From Virgibacillus_R byunsanensis (GTDB lineage Bacteria; Bacillota; Bacilli; Bacillales; Amphibacillaceae): a stretch of 64,000 bases of DNA. A program made the translations under genes and the position numbers. Within the stretch, counting starts at the first letter, position 1, and the number at the start of each line of letters is the position of its first letter. Shown piece after piece: positions 1-8,345 of the stretch. Location of the stretch: positions 62,001 through 126,000 of the forward strand of contig NZ_JBHTKJ010000021.1 in NCBI RefSeq assembly GCF_042675965.1, written 5' to 3'. A model generated the notes under the pieces. It was not told the DNA's origin. It searched no databases and saw nothing but the letters and a program-made list of their open reading frames with translations.

Positions 1-155
1 CCGCATGAGATAAAGGAAACACGAAGAGCGGTAGCGAATCGATGTTGACTTATCGTAAGGAGGATCAGGAAGCCCACTAGTCGCTGGGCGCTGGAGCTGG
101 ACGTGGCTTAAGCAGTAAATAAATTATCCACAGGCTCCTAATTTTATAATTTCCT
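1..155. repeat. Dispersed intergenic repeat, copy R1
   Basis: This non-coding stretch matches the reverse complement of the repeat at 50160-50440 over most of its length. Shared blocks include TTGACTTATCGTAAG, GGATCAGGAAGCCCACTA, GGAGCTGGACGTGG and the TTATCCACAGGCTCCTAAT tail. Compared with that copy it lacks an internal module of about 120 bp. It carries a perfect consensus DnaA box, TTATCCACA, at 124-132. It lies between the glyQS T-box terminator and the glyQ gene expected beyond the window edge, so it would sit in the glyQS leader transcript. It may extend past position 1. Confidence 0.75.
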
Positions 156-161
156 AGACAA

Positions 162-386
162 TAAAAAATCCCGTCCCTATGTCTATAAAAAGACATAGGG
201 ACGGGACTTTACCCGCGGTTCCACCCTATTTGCTCTATTAAATAGAGCCACTTTATACAACAATTACTCCAGAGTGCCTTCCTTATCGTTCTATTATCCA
301 GCTTTCACTTTCCTGGATTCGCTTTTTAAATAGATATCAATAAGTACTAATCTCTTTCACTGCAATTTACTATCTAACTAAAATCT
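162..386 (-). promoter_or_regulatory. T-box riboswitch, probably glycine-specific (glyQS leader)
   Basis: On the minus strand the T-box sequence AGGGTGGAACCGCGG lies at 227-213. It is followed by a 16-bp perfect terminator stem (169-206) and a T-run. T-box leaders bind uncharged tRNA, which favours an antiterminator so that the downstream aminoacyl-tRNA synthetase gene is read. Aligning this leader with the alaS leader at 57690-57943 through the shared CTGGAGT block puts a GGC (Gly) triplet at 278-276 in the specifier position. glyQS follows recO in Bacillus, which agrees with this. The regulated genes lie outside the window. Confidence 0.9.
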
Positions 387-392
387 GTTCAA

Positions 393-421
393 ATAATACT
401 TTATGAACAACATCTTGTCAA
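393..421 (-). promoter_or_regulatory. Sigma-A promoter of the glyQS T-box leader
   Basis: The minus strand shows TTGACA at 421-416 and TATTAT at 398-393 with a 17-bp spacer. This is a near-consensus vegetative promoter, and it would start the T-box transcript near 386. It overlaps the sequence just past the recO stop codon. Confidence 0.8.
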
Positions 422-431
422 CTAAATATAC

Positions 432-1175
432 CTAGGACAATTTATCAAGTTGATTCAGAAACTTTTTTGACTTCAAAAAATAACCACCATACTGGTCATA
501 ATATGTATCTAAAATATGTCGCAGTACTTTTCTGTTTTCCTCTTTCACAGAAATCGTTCCTATTTGTTCCACTCCAACTACAGAAAAGACCCGCAGTAAA
601 TTTGCAATAGAATTTAGGAGCGTTGTTGCACGTTCATCCATATACTTACAACTGTTACATAATAGGCCGCCTTCTGAAACTGAAAATACAAATGGTGAAT
701 CTTTATTTCCACAATTCACACAATGGTCTACCACAGGAGCAAACCCGCCTTTTTTAAAAAGTTTTAATTCATACATCATTAGCGGTATTTCAGCATCTTC
801 TTTCTCAGCTATCCAGGTTAATGTTTGAAACAATTGATCATAAATATAGGCATCTGGAGCATGCGTGTCAAAGAGTTTATCTGTCAATTCTGTAATATAA
901 GCGGCATAGGCTGTCTTAATGATATCTTCTCGAATAAAACGAAATGAATTAATCATTTCTCCCTGCTGAATAGTGCTTAACCCTGTATTTACGTAAATAA
1001 AAAATTCACCATATATGAATGGCTGCGTTACTGCAGCCATTCGACTTTTTGGTTTTTTAGCTCCCCGTGCAATGGCAGATATCTTGCCTAACTTTTTCGT
1101 AAATAATGTTACGATCTTGTGCGTTTCCCCATAATCTTGTGTTTTTATCACAATACCATCTATTTTTTCGAGCAC
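432..1175 (-). CDS. recO: DNA repair protein RecO
   Basis: RecO is a RecF-pathway mediator that helps load RecA onto SSB-coated single-stranded DNA and anneals complementary strands. The 247-residue product has the N-terminal OB fold (about residues 1-80) and an all-helical C-terminal domain. A four-cysteine zinc finger is visible at C152, C155, C173 and C176 (CVNC and CNSC). The start is GTG at 1175, preceded by AAAGGTG at normal spacing. It is the last gene of the yqfC-to-recO run and lies just downstream of yqzL and era, as in B. subtilis. The next unit on this strand is the glyQS T-box leader. Confidence 0.95.
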   Translation of the reverse strand: MLEKIDGIVIKTQDYGETHKIVTLFTKKLGKISAIARGAKKPKSRMAAVTQPFIYGEFFIYVNTGLSTIQQGEMINSFRFIREDIIKTAYAAYITELTDKLFDTHAPDAYIYDQLFQTLTWIAEKEDAEIPLMMYELKLFKKGGFAPVVDHCVNCGNKDSPFVFSVSEGGLLCNSCKYMDERATTLLNSIANLLRVFSVVGVEQIGTISVKEENRKVLRHILDTYYDQYGGYFLKSKKFLNQLDKLS

Positions 1176-1218
1176 ACAGTTTCACCTTTCCCTATCTCTT
1201 TAGCAATAACATTTAAAT

Positions 1219-1368
1219 TTACAAATTAGTATCTAGTGGTGACACTTCTTGATTTTCCATTTCTACGTTTGATTCATTTGAATTTGGTTCAGTTTCTAAC
1301 TCTTTCAATAGTAAATAGGTATCAATGTTTCCTGTTTGACTAAATAATTTCCACGTAAAGTCGATCAC
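1219..1368 (-). CDS. yqzL: YqzL-like small protein
   Basis: A 49-codon reading frame opens with GTG at 1368 and closes with TAA at 1219. AAAGGTGG sits just upstream as a ribosome binding site. The product begins MIDFTWKLFSQTGNIDTYL and ends in an acidic, asparagine-rich tail. The WKLFSQTGNIDTYLLLKELE segment is the hallmark of the YqzL family, which sits between era and recO in Bacillus. Its function is unknown. It is short enough to be missed by default gene callers. Position, family match and ribosome binding site make it a confident call. Confidence 0.88.
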   Translation of the reverse strand: MIDFTWKLFSQTGNIDTYLLLKELETEPNSNESNVEMENQEVSPLDTNL

Positions 1369-1464
1369 AAGAAACCCCACCTTTCTTTATAGCATGTTTG
1401 AAAAAGTACTTGTTATTAGGATGACCACAGATAACAAAACAATTAGTAATAAATTTTACCATGT

Positions 1465-2367
1465 TTAATATTCATCACTACGAAAACCATATTCTTTTAG
1501 TTGACTTTGCTTATTACGCCAATCTTTCTGTACCTTTACCCATAACTCTAAATATACTTTTGATCCCAGTAACGCTTCAATATCTTTTCGAGCATTTTTT
1601 CCAATGTTTTTCAACATACTTCCTTGTTTACCAATTAAAATACCTTTTTGTGTTTTCCTTTCGGTAATGATAGAGGCTTGAATGAAAACTGCATCTGAAT
1701 CTCTTGTTTCAATGTTTTCAATAACTACTGCAATGGAATGAGGTATTTCTTCTCTAGTTAATTGTAACACTTTTTCACGAATAAGCTCACCAATAATAAA
1801 CCTTTCAGGATGGTCCGTAACCTGATCTTCTGGGTAATATTGTGGCCCTTCAGGTAAGTGGGTTTTTATGACATTAAGCAAATGTTTTACATTATTTCCT
1901 TGTAGTGCTGAAATAGGAATAATTTCCTCGAAGTTATACTTGTTTTTATAAAGGTCTATTAACGGAAATAATTCATCTGGATGGACCAAATCGATCTTAT
2001 TTAGGATCAAAAATACAGGGCGGTTTACTTGTTGTAATCGATCTATGATATATTGATCTCCTTTACCATAACCTTCCTTGGCATTAATCATAAATAAGAT
2101 AGCATCAACTTCATTTAATGTATCCTCAGCAATTTTAACCATAAAATCACCTAGACGGTGCTTAGGTTTATGAATTCCTGGTGTGTCTATAAAAACATAT
2201 TGTGCATCTTTTTCTGTTAAAACACCTTGGATCTTGTTTCGGGTAGTTTGAGCTTTATCACTCATAATAGCAATTTTTTGACCTATAACATGATTCATGA
2301 ATGTAGACTTCCCTACATTTGGTCTACCAATTATAGCAATGAAACCAGATTTAAAATTATTATCCAT
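1465..2367 (-). CDS. era: GTPase Era, 16S rRNA maturation factor
   Basis: Era is an essential GTPase that binds the 3' end of 16S rRNA and helps 30S subunit maturation. The 300-residue product has the G1 loop GRPNVGKS at residues 14-21, a DTPG G3 motif, an NKID G4 motif and a C-terminal KH RNA-binding domain (WVKVQKDWRNKQSQLKEYGF). The ATG at 2367 follows GGAGG. Upstream lies dgkA; the cytidine deaminase gene cdd that separates these two in B. subtilis is absent, and the 167-bp gap shows no coding remnant. ybeY, in the same cluster, also acts on 16S rRNA. Confidence 0.97.
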   Translation of the reverse strand: MDNNFKSGFIAIIGRPNVGKSTFMNHVIGQKIAIMSDKAQTTRNKIQGVLTEKDAQYVFIDTPGIHKPKHRLGDFMVKIAEDTLNEVDAILFMINAKEGYGKGDQYIIDRLQQVNRPVFLILNKIDLVHPDELFPLIDLYKNKYNFEEIIPISALQGNNVKHLLNVIKTHLPEGPQYYPEDQVTDHPERFIIGELIREKVLQLTREEIPHSIAVVIENIETRDSDAVFIQASIITERKTQKGILIGKQGSMLKNIGKNARKDIEALLGSKVYLELWVKVQKDWRNKQSQLKEYGFRSDEY

Positions 2368-2534
2368 TGATGTATCCTCCGAAGCAGTTATTTAGTATAT
2401 AGTACTACAAAAGTAGTCCACTTTCATATAATCGACAAAAGCTTTTAAAATTTTTCTTTATAAGATAAATAATGACACAACATCGTTTAAGTTTCCATTA
2501 TTTAATACGAAAAACCCATCAACTAATTGAAGGG

Positions 2535-2918
2535 CTAATTTATCCACGCTATTAATTTAGGTAGAAATATCACAATACCAACGATTATTGCTGTTATAGC
2601 AGCAACTAACACTGCAGCGGCGGATATATCTTTAATATTTTTTGCTAAAGGATGAATGGTTGGATTCAGATAATCAATTGTGTTTTCAATAACTGTATTT
2701 AGCATTTCCGTAACTAACACAAATCCGATAACAATAATAATCAAAGACCATTCAATTGTTGATAGACGACATAGTATTCCAGTAATAATCACCATGATTA
2801 TTACTAGCAAATGAATCCTAAAATTTCTTTCTTTCTTTGCAACAGATACTAAACCATTCCAAGCAAAGGAAAACCCTATTGAATACTTTCTTTTTTTACC
2901 GTCCAAGCCCAAACTCAC
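2535..2918 (-). CDS. dgkA: Diacylglycerol/undecaprenol kinase DgkA
   Basis: This is a small integral-membrane kinase. In Gram-positive bacteria the family phosphorylates undecaprenol, recycling the lipid carrier of cell-wall synthesis. The 127-residue product has about three transmembrane segments. It shows the family signature around residues 71-97: E71, N74, E78, D82, HP at 89-90 and KD at 96-97. The start is GTG at 2918 with AGGAAG upstream, so the gene overlaps the end of ybeY by 23 nt in another frame, implying translational coupling. Undecaprenol rather than diacylglycerol as substrate is inferred from the Gram-positive members. Confidence 0.92.
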   Translation of the reverse strand: MSLGLDGKKRKYSIGFSFAWNGLVSVAKKERNFRIHLLVIIMVIITGILCRLSTIEWSLIIIVIGFVLVTEMLNTVIENTIDYLNPTIHPLAKNIKDISAAAVLVAAITAIIVGIVIFLPKLIAWIN

Positions 2919-3360
2919 CTAAGATTTCTTCCTGTTTTTGAAACATATTTACTTCATCATCCTTATTCATATGATCATATCCTAGTAAATGAAGGAGTCC
3001 ATGTACTGCTAGAAAGCCCAATTCCCTTTCAAATGAATGGTTGTAATCCTCTGCCTGTTCTTTTGCTTGATCAACAGATATAACAATATCACCAAGTACT
3101 AAAGGAATATCTTCACCAACAATATTAACTTCACCATCTACAGATTCCTGCAATGCAAATGAAATAACATCAGTCGGTTTATTCTGTTGTCGATAATTAC
3201 GATTAAGCTCCTGAATCTCTTTATTATCAACAAAATTTATCGATAGTTCTGCTTCTTTAGAAACCGTTTCTTTTTCAGCTGCAAACGTTATTAAACGTTG
3301 TATTAAGTCTATATAATCAGATGGAACAGAATTGGTTTGATCATGAAAGTCAATGTGCAT
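2896..3360 (-). CDS. ybeY: Endoribonuclease YbeY, rRNA maturation
   Basis: YbeY is a zinc-dependent endoribonuclease involved in 16S rRNA 3'-end processing and ribosome quality control. The product is 154 residues with the metal-binding H-x3-H-x5-H motif at H120, H124 and H130 (HGLLHLLGYDH). I chose the ATG at 3360 because GAAGGAGGC precedes it at good spacing. A longer in-frame version starting at 3426 would overlap pgpH and has no such site. The gene lies between pgpH and dgkA, as in B. subtilis (yqfG). Confidence 0.95.
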   Translation of the reverse strand: MHIDFHDQTNSVPSDYIDLIQRLITFAAEKETVSKEAELSINFVDNKEIQELNRNYRQQNKPTDVISFALQESVDGEVNIVGEDIPLVLGDIVISVDQAKEQAEDYNHSFERELGFLAVHGLLHLLGYDHMNKDDEVNMFQKQEEILGEFGLGR

Positions 3361-3362
3361 CG

Positions 3363-5513
3363 TTATTTTGCCTCCTTCATAGGATATTGAATTCTTGAGT
3401 GAAAAATACCTTTTAATGTTTGGCATACTGCCGAATGAATCTTTTTAACTTCTTCTATAGTTAGTGGGCTTTCGTCTAATTGTCCATCCATCAGACGGTC
3501 GTTCACTATGGAAGATACAATTTCCTCGATTTTCTCCTCTGTAGGTTCTTTTAAGGAACGAACCGCAGCCTCAACTGAATCACATATACACACTATTGCT
3601 GCTTCTTTGGACTGCGGCTTGGGACCTGGATAACGATATTGTATTTCCTTTACCTTATCATTAGTTTCCTTCTCTTTAAAATAAAAATACTTCAATAATG
3701 TCGTTCCATGGTGTTGCTCTGCGATTTCAATGATTTCTTTTGGAAGCTTGTGTTTTTTTAACATAGCCGCACCGTCATATGGATGACTAATAATAATATC
3801 TGCACTTTGTCTTGGTTCAATTACATCGTGTGGATTCTTGATCGATAATTGATTTTCAATGAAAAAGTGTGGTCTAACTGTTTTTCCAATGTCGTGGTAG
3901 TAAGCACCCACTCTAGCCAATAACCCATTTGCTCCAATTGCTTCACACGCTGTTTCACTTAAGTTTGCTACCATAATCGAATGGTGATATGTCCCGGGTG
4001 CTTCTGTTAATATTTTACGCAATAATGGCTGATTTGGGTTAGATAATGATAACAGCTTTATGTCCGATAAAATTCCTAAACCTGTTTCGAAAAAAGGCAA
4101 CAGTCCAATAGTTAAAACAGCTGATAAGAAAGCAGCAGCAATCCCAAACCCGGATTGAATAAATAAATCAATCCATGTATATTTTTCAAAAGATAGAAAT
4201 ACAAATATCAATACCGTAATAATATTAATGGTAGCCATTCCTATCCCAGCTCGAACAATGGACAATCTATCTTTTACATTTGCTAGAAAGATAATTCCTG
4301 CTATTTGTGAGAAGAAAAAGTAGACTCCTGCTTCAACGTTTAAAGAATTAGGTATATCACCGTTAAAAATGATACTTCCTAATATGGCGTACAACGCTGC
4401 CAGTACTATAGCTAGCCTCTCGTGAATTAATTGTTTTACTAATAACGATCCGGTAGCTACAGGGACAACAAAAAACAATTGATTGACTGGCGTTGTATAC
4501 AAACTAACGATTTTCATTAATGATATTACGATCACGCTAATCAACACAATAGATGCGGCTTTTCGTTTGTCTAATCGTTTCTGTGTAGATAATGAATGCA
4601 TTTCATACCCAATAACACCAACAATCAACATAATTAAAAGTGCTAGACCAATTACTGGATATACATTTCGGTTATTATTTAACAAGCCAACCAACGTTAA
4701 ATCTTCATAAATTTCGTTTGTAATGGTTTGTCCTTCTCGAACGATGATTTCACCAGCTCTAATAACGACTGGTTCTACACTGCTTGCTGCTTCTTTTCGC
4801 GCATCCATCGTTTTTTCTACATCGAAAAAGGAGTTCTCTACAATTGCAAATTCACTGAGGTCTGTTAATGCTTCTTTGAGGTTATTATCTAAGGTTGAAT
4901 ATTTTATACTTTGGGCAGCCTCGTTTTTAGAACTTTGAATATTTTCTGTTCGTACTCCTTTTTCTAACACATTATTCACAGATGAATTTAATAGTTCTTC
5001 ACCCCTTGAACGGTCACTAGGTGAGGATTCAATTAACTGATAGAAGGTCCCATCACTAACAGCATCTGTTATTTCAGAGGAAAGGATTTGTTTTAATTGT
5101 TCTACTCTTTCTTGCGTTGTTAGCATTATGGGTGGATTATCTCCATTTTCGTCATCAGATGACTGCCTATTATGTAATTTGTCTTCTCCTAATTTTGTTA
5201 TTGCATCAAACGTTTCTTCGACATATGCAATTTGCTCTTCTGTTATTTCTTCAGATATAACGAATCTGTCTTCTACCGCTTGCACAGTTTCGTGTGTTTT
5301 TCGTTCTGTATCTTGCTGATTTTCAATTGTAATTGGTGACCTTATTGTTTCCTTAGCACTTGTGAATCGATCAATATCATATGTTTGTGTAAAAATATTG
5401 TTCAGTGTTACGAGAAAGAAAAAGACGCTTAAAAAAACCAATGGTAGAACAATTATGACCCATCTCGTTTTTATATTTTTTAACAATTCCCAAAAAGGTG
5501 ATTTTTTCCCCAT
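3363..5513 (-). CDS. pgpH: 7TM-HD cyclic-di-AMP phosphodiesterase, PgpH family
   Basis: The family (YqfF/PgpH) hydrolyses c-di-AMP to pApA at the membrane. The product is about 716 residues: a TM near residue 20, an extracellular 7TMR-HDED region of about 220 residues, seven TM helices, then a cytoplasmic HD domain with an HH pair near 510 and HD near 540 (YYHDIGK). The chosen ATG at 5513 follows GGGGGA. Two in-frame ATGs lie upstream (5540, 5528), so the start is uncertain by up to nine residues. It sits between phoH and ybeY, the usual Firmicutes order. No catalytic residue looks missing. Confidence 0.94.
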   Translation of the reverse strand: MGKKSPFWELLKNIKTRWVIIVLPLVFLSVFFFLVTLNNIFTQTYDIDRFTSAKETIRSPITIENQQDTERKTHETVQAVEDRFVISEEITEEQIAYVEETFDAITKLGEDKLHNRQSSDDENGDNPPIMLTTQERVEQLKQILSSEITDAVSDGTFYQLIESSPSDRSRGEELLNSSVNNVLEKGVRTENIQSSKNEAAQSIKYSTLDNNLKEALTDLSEFAIVENSFFDVEKTMDARKEAASSVEPVVIRAGEIIVREGQTITNEIYEDLTLVGLLNNNRNVYPVIGLALLIMLIVGVIGYEMHSLSTQKRLDKRKAASIVLISVIVISLMKIVSLYTTPVNQLFFVVPVATGSLLVKQLIHERLAIVLAALYAILGSIIFNGDIPNSLNVEAGVYFFFSQIAGIIFLANVKDRLSIVRAGIGMATINIITVLIFVFLSFEKYTWIDLFIQSGFGIAAAFLSAVLTIGLLPFFETGLGILSDIKLLSLSNPNQPLLRKILTEAPGTYHHSIMVANLSETACEAIGANGLLARVGAYYHDIGKTVRPHFFIENQLSIKNPHDVIEPRQSADIIISHPYDGAAMLKKHKLPKEIIEIAEQHHGTTLLKYFYFKEKETNDKVKEIQYRYPGPKPQSKEAAIVCICDSVEAAVRSLKEPTEEKIEEIVSSIVNDRLMDGQLDESPLTIEEVKKIHSAVCQTLKGIFHSRIQYPMKEAK

Positions 5514-5589
5514 CCTCTTCCCCCACATAACATGTGACATAAATATAGAAATAAGACCCCCATGTAAATTCGGGATCTTACACTATACG

Positions 5590-6552
5590 TTAATTATTTG
5601 TTTTTTCGTATGCATCAATAATTCGCTGGACTAATGGGTGTCTTACAACGTCTGTTTGATTTAGGTAAATAAAGGAAACTCCTTTTACTTTTCCCAATAG
5701 CTTATCCGCTACTCGTAATCCAGATGTAACACCTTTTGGTAAATCAACTTGTGTGATATCACCAGTTATAACCATCTTAGAATCAAAACCAAGTCGAGTC
5801 AAAAACATTTTCATTTGTTCGGGAGTTGTATTTTGAGCCTCATCCAAGATCACAAATGCATCATCCAGTGTTCTCCCGCGCATATACGCAAGCGGGGCAA
5901 TCTCTATTGTTTCACGTTCAATCAAGCGTATCGTATGTTCTGCACCTAAAACATCATGCAAGGCGTCATATAGTGGTCTCAAATAAGGATCGACTTTTTC
6001 CTTTAAATCCCCAGGTAAAAAACCTAAGCTTTCCCCGGCTTCAACTGCAGGACGCGTTAAAATAATTTTTTTCACAAGTCCATTCTTTAATGCATGGACT
6101 GCCATAACTACTGCCAGATAGGTTTTTCCTGTCCCGGCAGGCCCAATACTAAATACGAGATCGTTGGTTTTAATGGCAGCAATATAGCTTTTTTGACCTA
6201 AAGTTTTAACACGGATTGATTTCCCTTTTACATTTTTAGTAATTTCATCCTCAAAAAGTGTTTCGAATTGGTTTATCTTACCTGCTTTTGCTAAATCAAC
6301 AGCATATACCACATCACGTTCTGAAATAGTTAATCCTTTTCTAATAATTGACAAAAGCGTTAATAAAATATCTTGAACGAGTGCTATGTCATCATCATTT
6401 CCAGATACACTTACCTGTTCCCCTCTGGTAATAATGGAAACGTGTAGCTGTTCTTCAATTTGTTTTAAATATTTATCATTGGTACCAAACAAAGCTAATG
6501 CTTCACTTGGGCTCGTTAATTGTAGATTAATAACACTTAGGTTATCCGACAT
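5590..6552 (-). CDS. phoH: PhoH-family ATPase
   Basis: PhoH proteins are cytoplasmic P-loop ATPases with a RecD-like core, thought to act in RNA metabolism; the exact substrate is not settled. The 320-residue product has a small KH-like N-terminal region, Walker A GPAGTGKT at 137-144 and a DEAQN Walker B motif. The ATG at 6552 follows GGAG with a 7-nt spacer. The start overlaps the yqfD stop region, implying translational coupling. Clustering with ybeY, pgpH and era is conserved across Firmicutes and fits a role in ribosome or RNA quality control. Confidence 0.94.
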   Translation of the reverse strand: MSDNLSVINLQLTSPSEALALFGTNDKYLKQIEEQLHVSIITRGEQVSVSGNDDDIALVQDILLTLLSIIRKGLTISERDVVYAVDLAKAGKINQFETLFEDEITKNVKGKSIRVKTLGQKSYIAAIKTNDLVFSIGPAGTGKTYLAVVMAVHALKNGLVKKIILTRPAVEAGESLGFLPGDLKEKVDPYLRPLYDALHDVLGAEHTIRLIERETIEIAPLAYMRGRTLDDAFVILDEAQNTTPEQMKMFLTRLGFDSKMVITGDITQVDLPKGVTSGLRVADKLLGKVKGVSFIYLNQTDVVRHPLVQRIIDAYEKTNN

Positions 6553-6554
6553 AA

Positions 6555-7793
6555 TCAATCTCCTTGAGTTATAGGTTCTGCTTTGGCAATATTTTCTTCT
6601 ACAGTAATATATAAGGTTAATTTTACTTTACCACTCTCAATTGATTGATGCAAAACTTTTTCTGATTGTATTTTCGCATCAGGTCCTAATCGAAGCTGTA
6701 ATTCTTTTCTTGCCTGCTGAATCCCATGTGAAATTGCTTCCTCTTTACTTCTATCAATTTTATTATACATCTTTTCACTTAAAATAGACGTAACAATTTT
6801 AACAGGAAGTTGCCATTTTAAAATATTAAGTGATTGCACATTTGTTTCACGATGAATTTCCTTGTAATCTGGTTTTTTAAACCCCCAAATAGGAACTTGT
6901 ACAGTACCAATCTTTAAATAATATTTATTCTTTTTATTCCCGGTCAACTGTTCGTAATTCGTTTCCAATGGAACTGTTACGTTAGTTTCATACCATGTTG
7001 TTGCGGTAATCTCTCCTTCGGCCGCGATTGATCTGGTGTTTTCTTTTTTATCTTTTTCATCTTTTTTATCTTTGTCTTCTTCATCGTTCTCTTTTACCGA
7101 ACCGATTTCCCCAGAAACTAATATATCTCCTGGTTCAACGTAATCATTTACATTGACCCTTGGAATTCCCTTGGATACATATATATTATTAATTACACCT
7201 TTTTTTGTTGCTACTAAATTTCTGGGCCCCTCTTCCTTTTTTTCTTCGACTACTAGTTTTTCTACTCCTTCTAAGTAATAGGTTGTCCCTTTTTGATGTA
7301 CACCTACCCATAATAACTCAGGTATATCGTGAACTAATTTTTGTTGAATATCACTTGGTGGATCCAACGAAAATTTCCATGCGCCGGTATGTACACCATA
7401 ACTAGATAACTGCTTAATAATCTTTTCTTCAATATCTGTAGGTACACTAGTAATTTCAACCTTCCAAATTATATTTGATAAAAAGAGAGTTAACAAAAAT
7501 GCCATTGCTAGTCCAGCTATTACTTCTTTTCTTTTTAAAAATTTACTTATGATAAATGGTGAACCTTTTTTGTCGATAAATGTTAGTTTATAAGTTGATT
7601 TCCGTTTAATTTTCTTTAGAGCCGGTATGTCACCAAGCTTAACATTACCCTTACAACTATCTGGAGACTCTTTTTTTATATTCCATACGATAATCTCCCG
7701 TTTGGCACATTCCTGAAAAAACAGCTCTGGCATTTTTCCTTTTACTAATACCGTTACATATCCCGTTATATAAGATCCTTGTATATACTTCAT
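6555..7793 (-). CDS. yqfD: Sporulation protein YqfD
   Basis: YqfD is a sporulation-associated membrane protein conserved in spore formers and encoded beside yqfC. The 412-residue product has an N-terminal cytoplasmic domain, one transmembrane segment at about 91-109 and a large extracytoplasmic domain. The conserved C-terminal block contains KVLHQSIESGKVKL and ends in TQGD. Unusual here is a lysine/aspartate/glutamate-rich stretch at about 234-252, lacking in the B. subtilis protein as I recall it. The ATG follows a GGGGAGG site at short spacing. Sigma-E control is known in relatives but not shown by the sequence. Confidence 0.9.
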   Translation of the reverse strand: MKYIQGSYITGYVTVLVKGKMPELFFQECAKREIIVWNIKKESPDSCKGNVKLGDIPALKKIKRKSTYKLTFIDKKGSPFIISKFLKRKEVIAGLAMAFLLTLFLSNIIWKVEITSVPTDIEEKIIKQLSSYGVHTGAWKFSLDPPSDIQQKLVHDIPELLWVGVHQKGTTYYLEGVEKLVVEEKKEEGPRNLVATKKGVINNIYVSKGIPRVNVNDYVEPGDILVSGEIGSVKENDEEDKDKKDEKDKKENTRSIAAEGEITATTWYETNVTVPLETNYEQLTGNKKNKYYLKIGTVQVPIWGFKKPDYKEIHRETNVQSLNILKWQLPVKIVTSILSEKMYNKIDRSKEEAISHGIQQARKELQLRLGPDAKIQSEKVLHQSIESGKVKLTLYITVEENIAKAEPITQGD

Positions 7794-7812
7794 TTCCTCC
7801 CCCTATAACGTA

Positions 7813-8097
7813 TTATTCTGGTAAAAATTTAATATCAGTAATTTTACCTTCTAATAATATTTCTTCTGGAAGCATCATTTTTATCACAAAAGAAGAACCT
7901 GACACTTGAACAAATCCTTTGTTTTTTATTTTTAATTTCAACTCCGAATCTGAATAGACTACAAGTCCTTGGTGGTTTTCTACATATATGTGTACTTGGC
8001 CAATCAAGGTTATTCTAGGTAATTCAAGAACAACGTCAGAAGGAAGTGATAGATATTTTATTAACCATGGGCCGACTCTTTGATGCCAAGTTTTCAA
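7813..8097 (-). CDS. yqfC: Sporulation protein YqfC
   Basis: This 94-residue protein belongs to the YqfC family, which is restricted to spore formers and is encoded directly before yqfD. It is mostly beta-stranded with the family segment LELPRITLIGQVHIYVENH. The biochemical role is unknown. The start is TTG at 8097 with GAGGGGG eight bases upstream; no ATG in frame fits better. The 15-nt gap to yqfD implies a shared transcript. Its own promoter probably lies in the repeat-containing gap up to 8300, because the preceding operon ends in a strong terminator. Confidence 0.9.
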   Translation of the reverse strand: MKTWHQRVGPWLIKYLSLPSDVVLELPRITLIGQVHIYVENHQGLVVYSDSELKLKIKNKGFVQVSGSSFVIKMMLPEEILLEGKITDIKFLPE

Positions 8098-8186
8098 CGA
8101 TGCAACCCCCTCTCACAATCATATTTATGAATTGAAATAAAAGATAAGAACAATAACTTCCATAAGAAAACTTATTTAGAGCAGAA

Positions 8187-8290
8187 TAAAAGCTAGAAGC
8201 GCCTTGAAAGACACGATCTGCTTATGTATCGTGGACGCTGAAGCTTGACGTGGCTTACACAGTTATTTAATTACCCAGTCTTTAAATTTT
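8187..8290. repeat. Dispersed intergenic repeat, copy R2
   Basis: The stretch AAAGCTAGAAGCGCCTTGAA with its AGACACGA continuation matches the second half of the repeat at 47960-48235. The block CTTGACGTGGCTTA matches the GAGCTGGACGTGGCTTA block of copies at 1-155 and 48120-48180. It is a shortened member of the mosaic family and has no coding capacity. It separates the yqeZ-floA operon from yqfC. Confidence 0.6.
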
Positions 8291-8300
8291 ATATAAAAGA

Positions 8301-8340
8301 AAAAACCATTAACAAGGTATTACCTTGTTAATGGTTTTAT
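8301..8340 (-). terminator. Rho-independent terminator of the yqeZ-floA operon
   Basis: A perfect 18-bp stem (8302-8319 pairing with 8321-8338) is followed on the minus strand by a T-run. It begins a few bases after the stop codon of the gene at 8346. Because the inverted repeat is nearly symmetric, the hairpin could also work in the other direction. Confidence 0.85.
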
Positions 8341-8345
8341 TGAAA

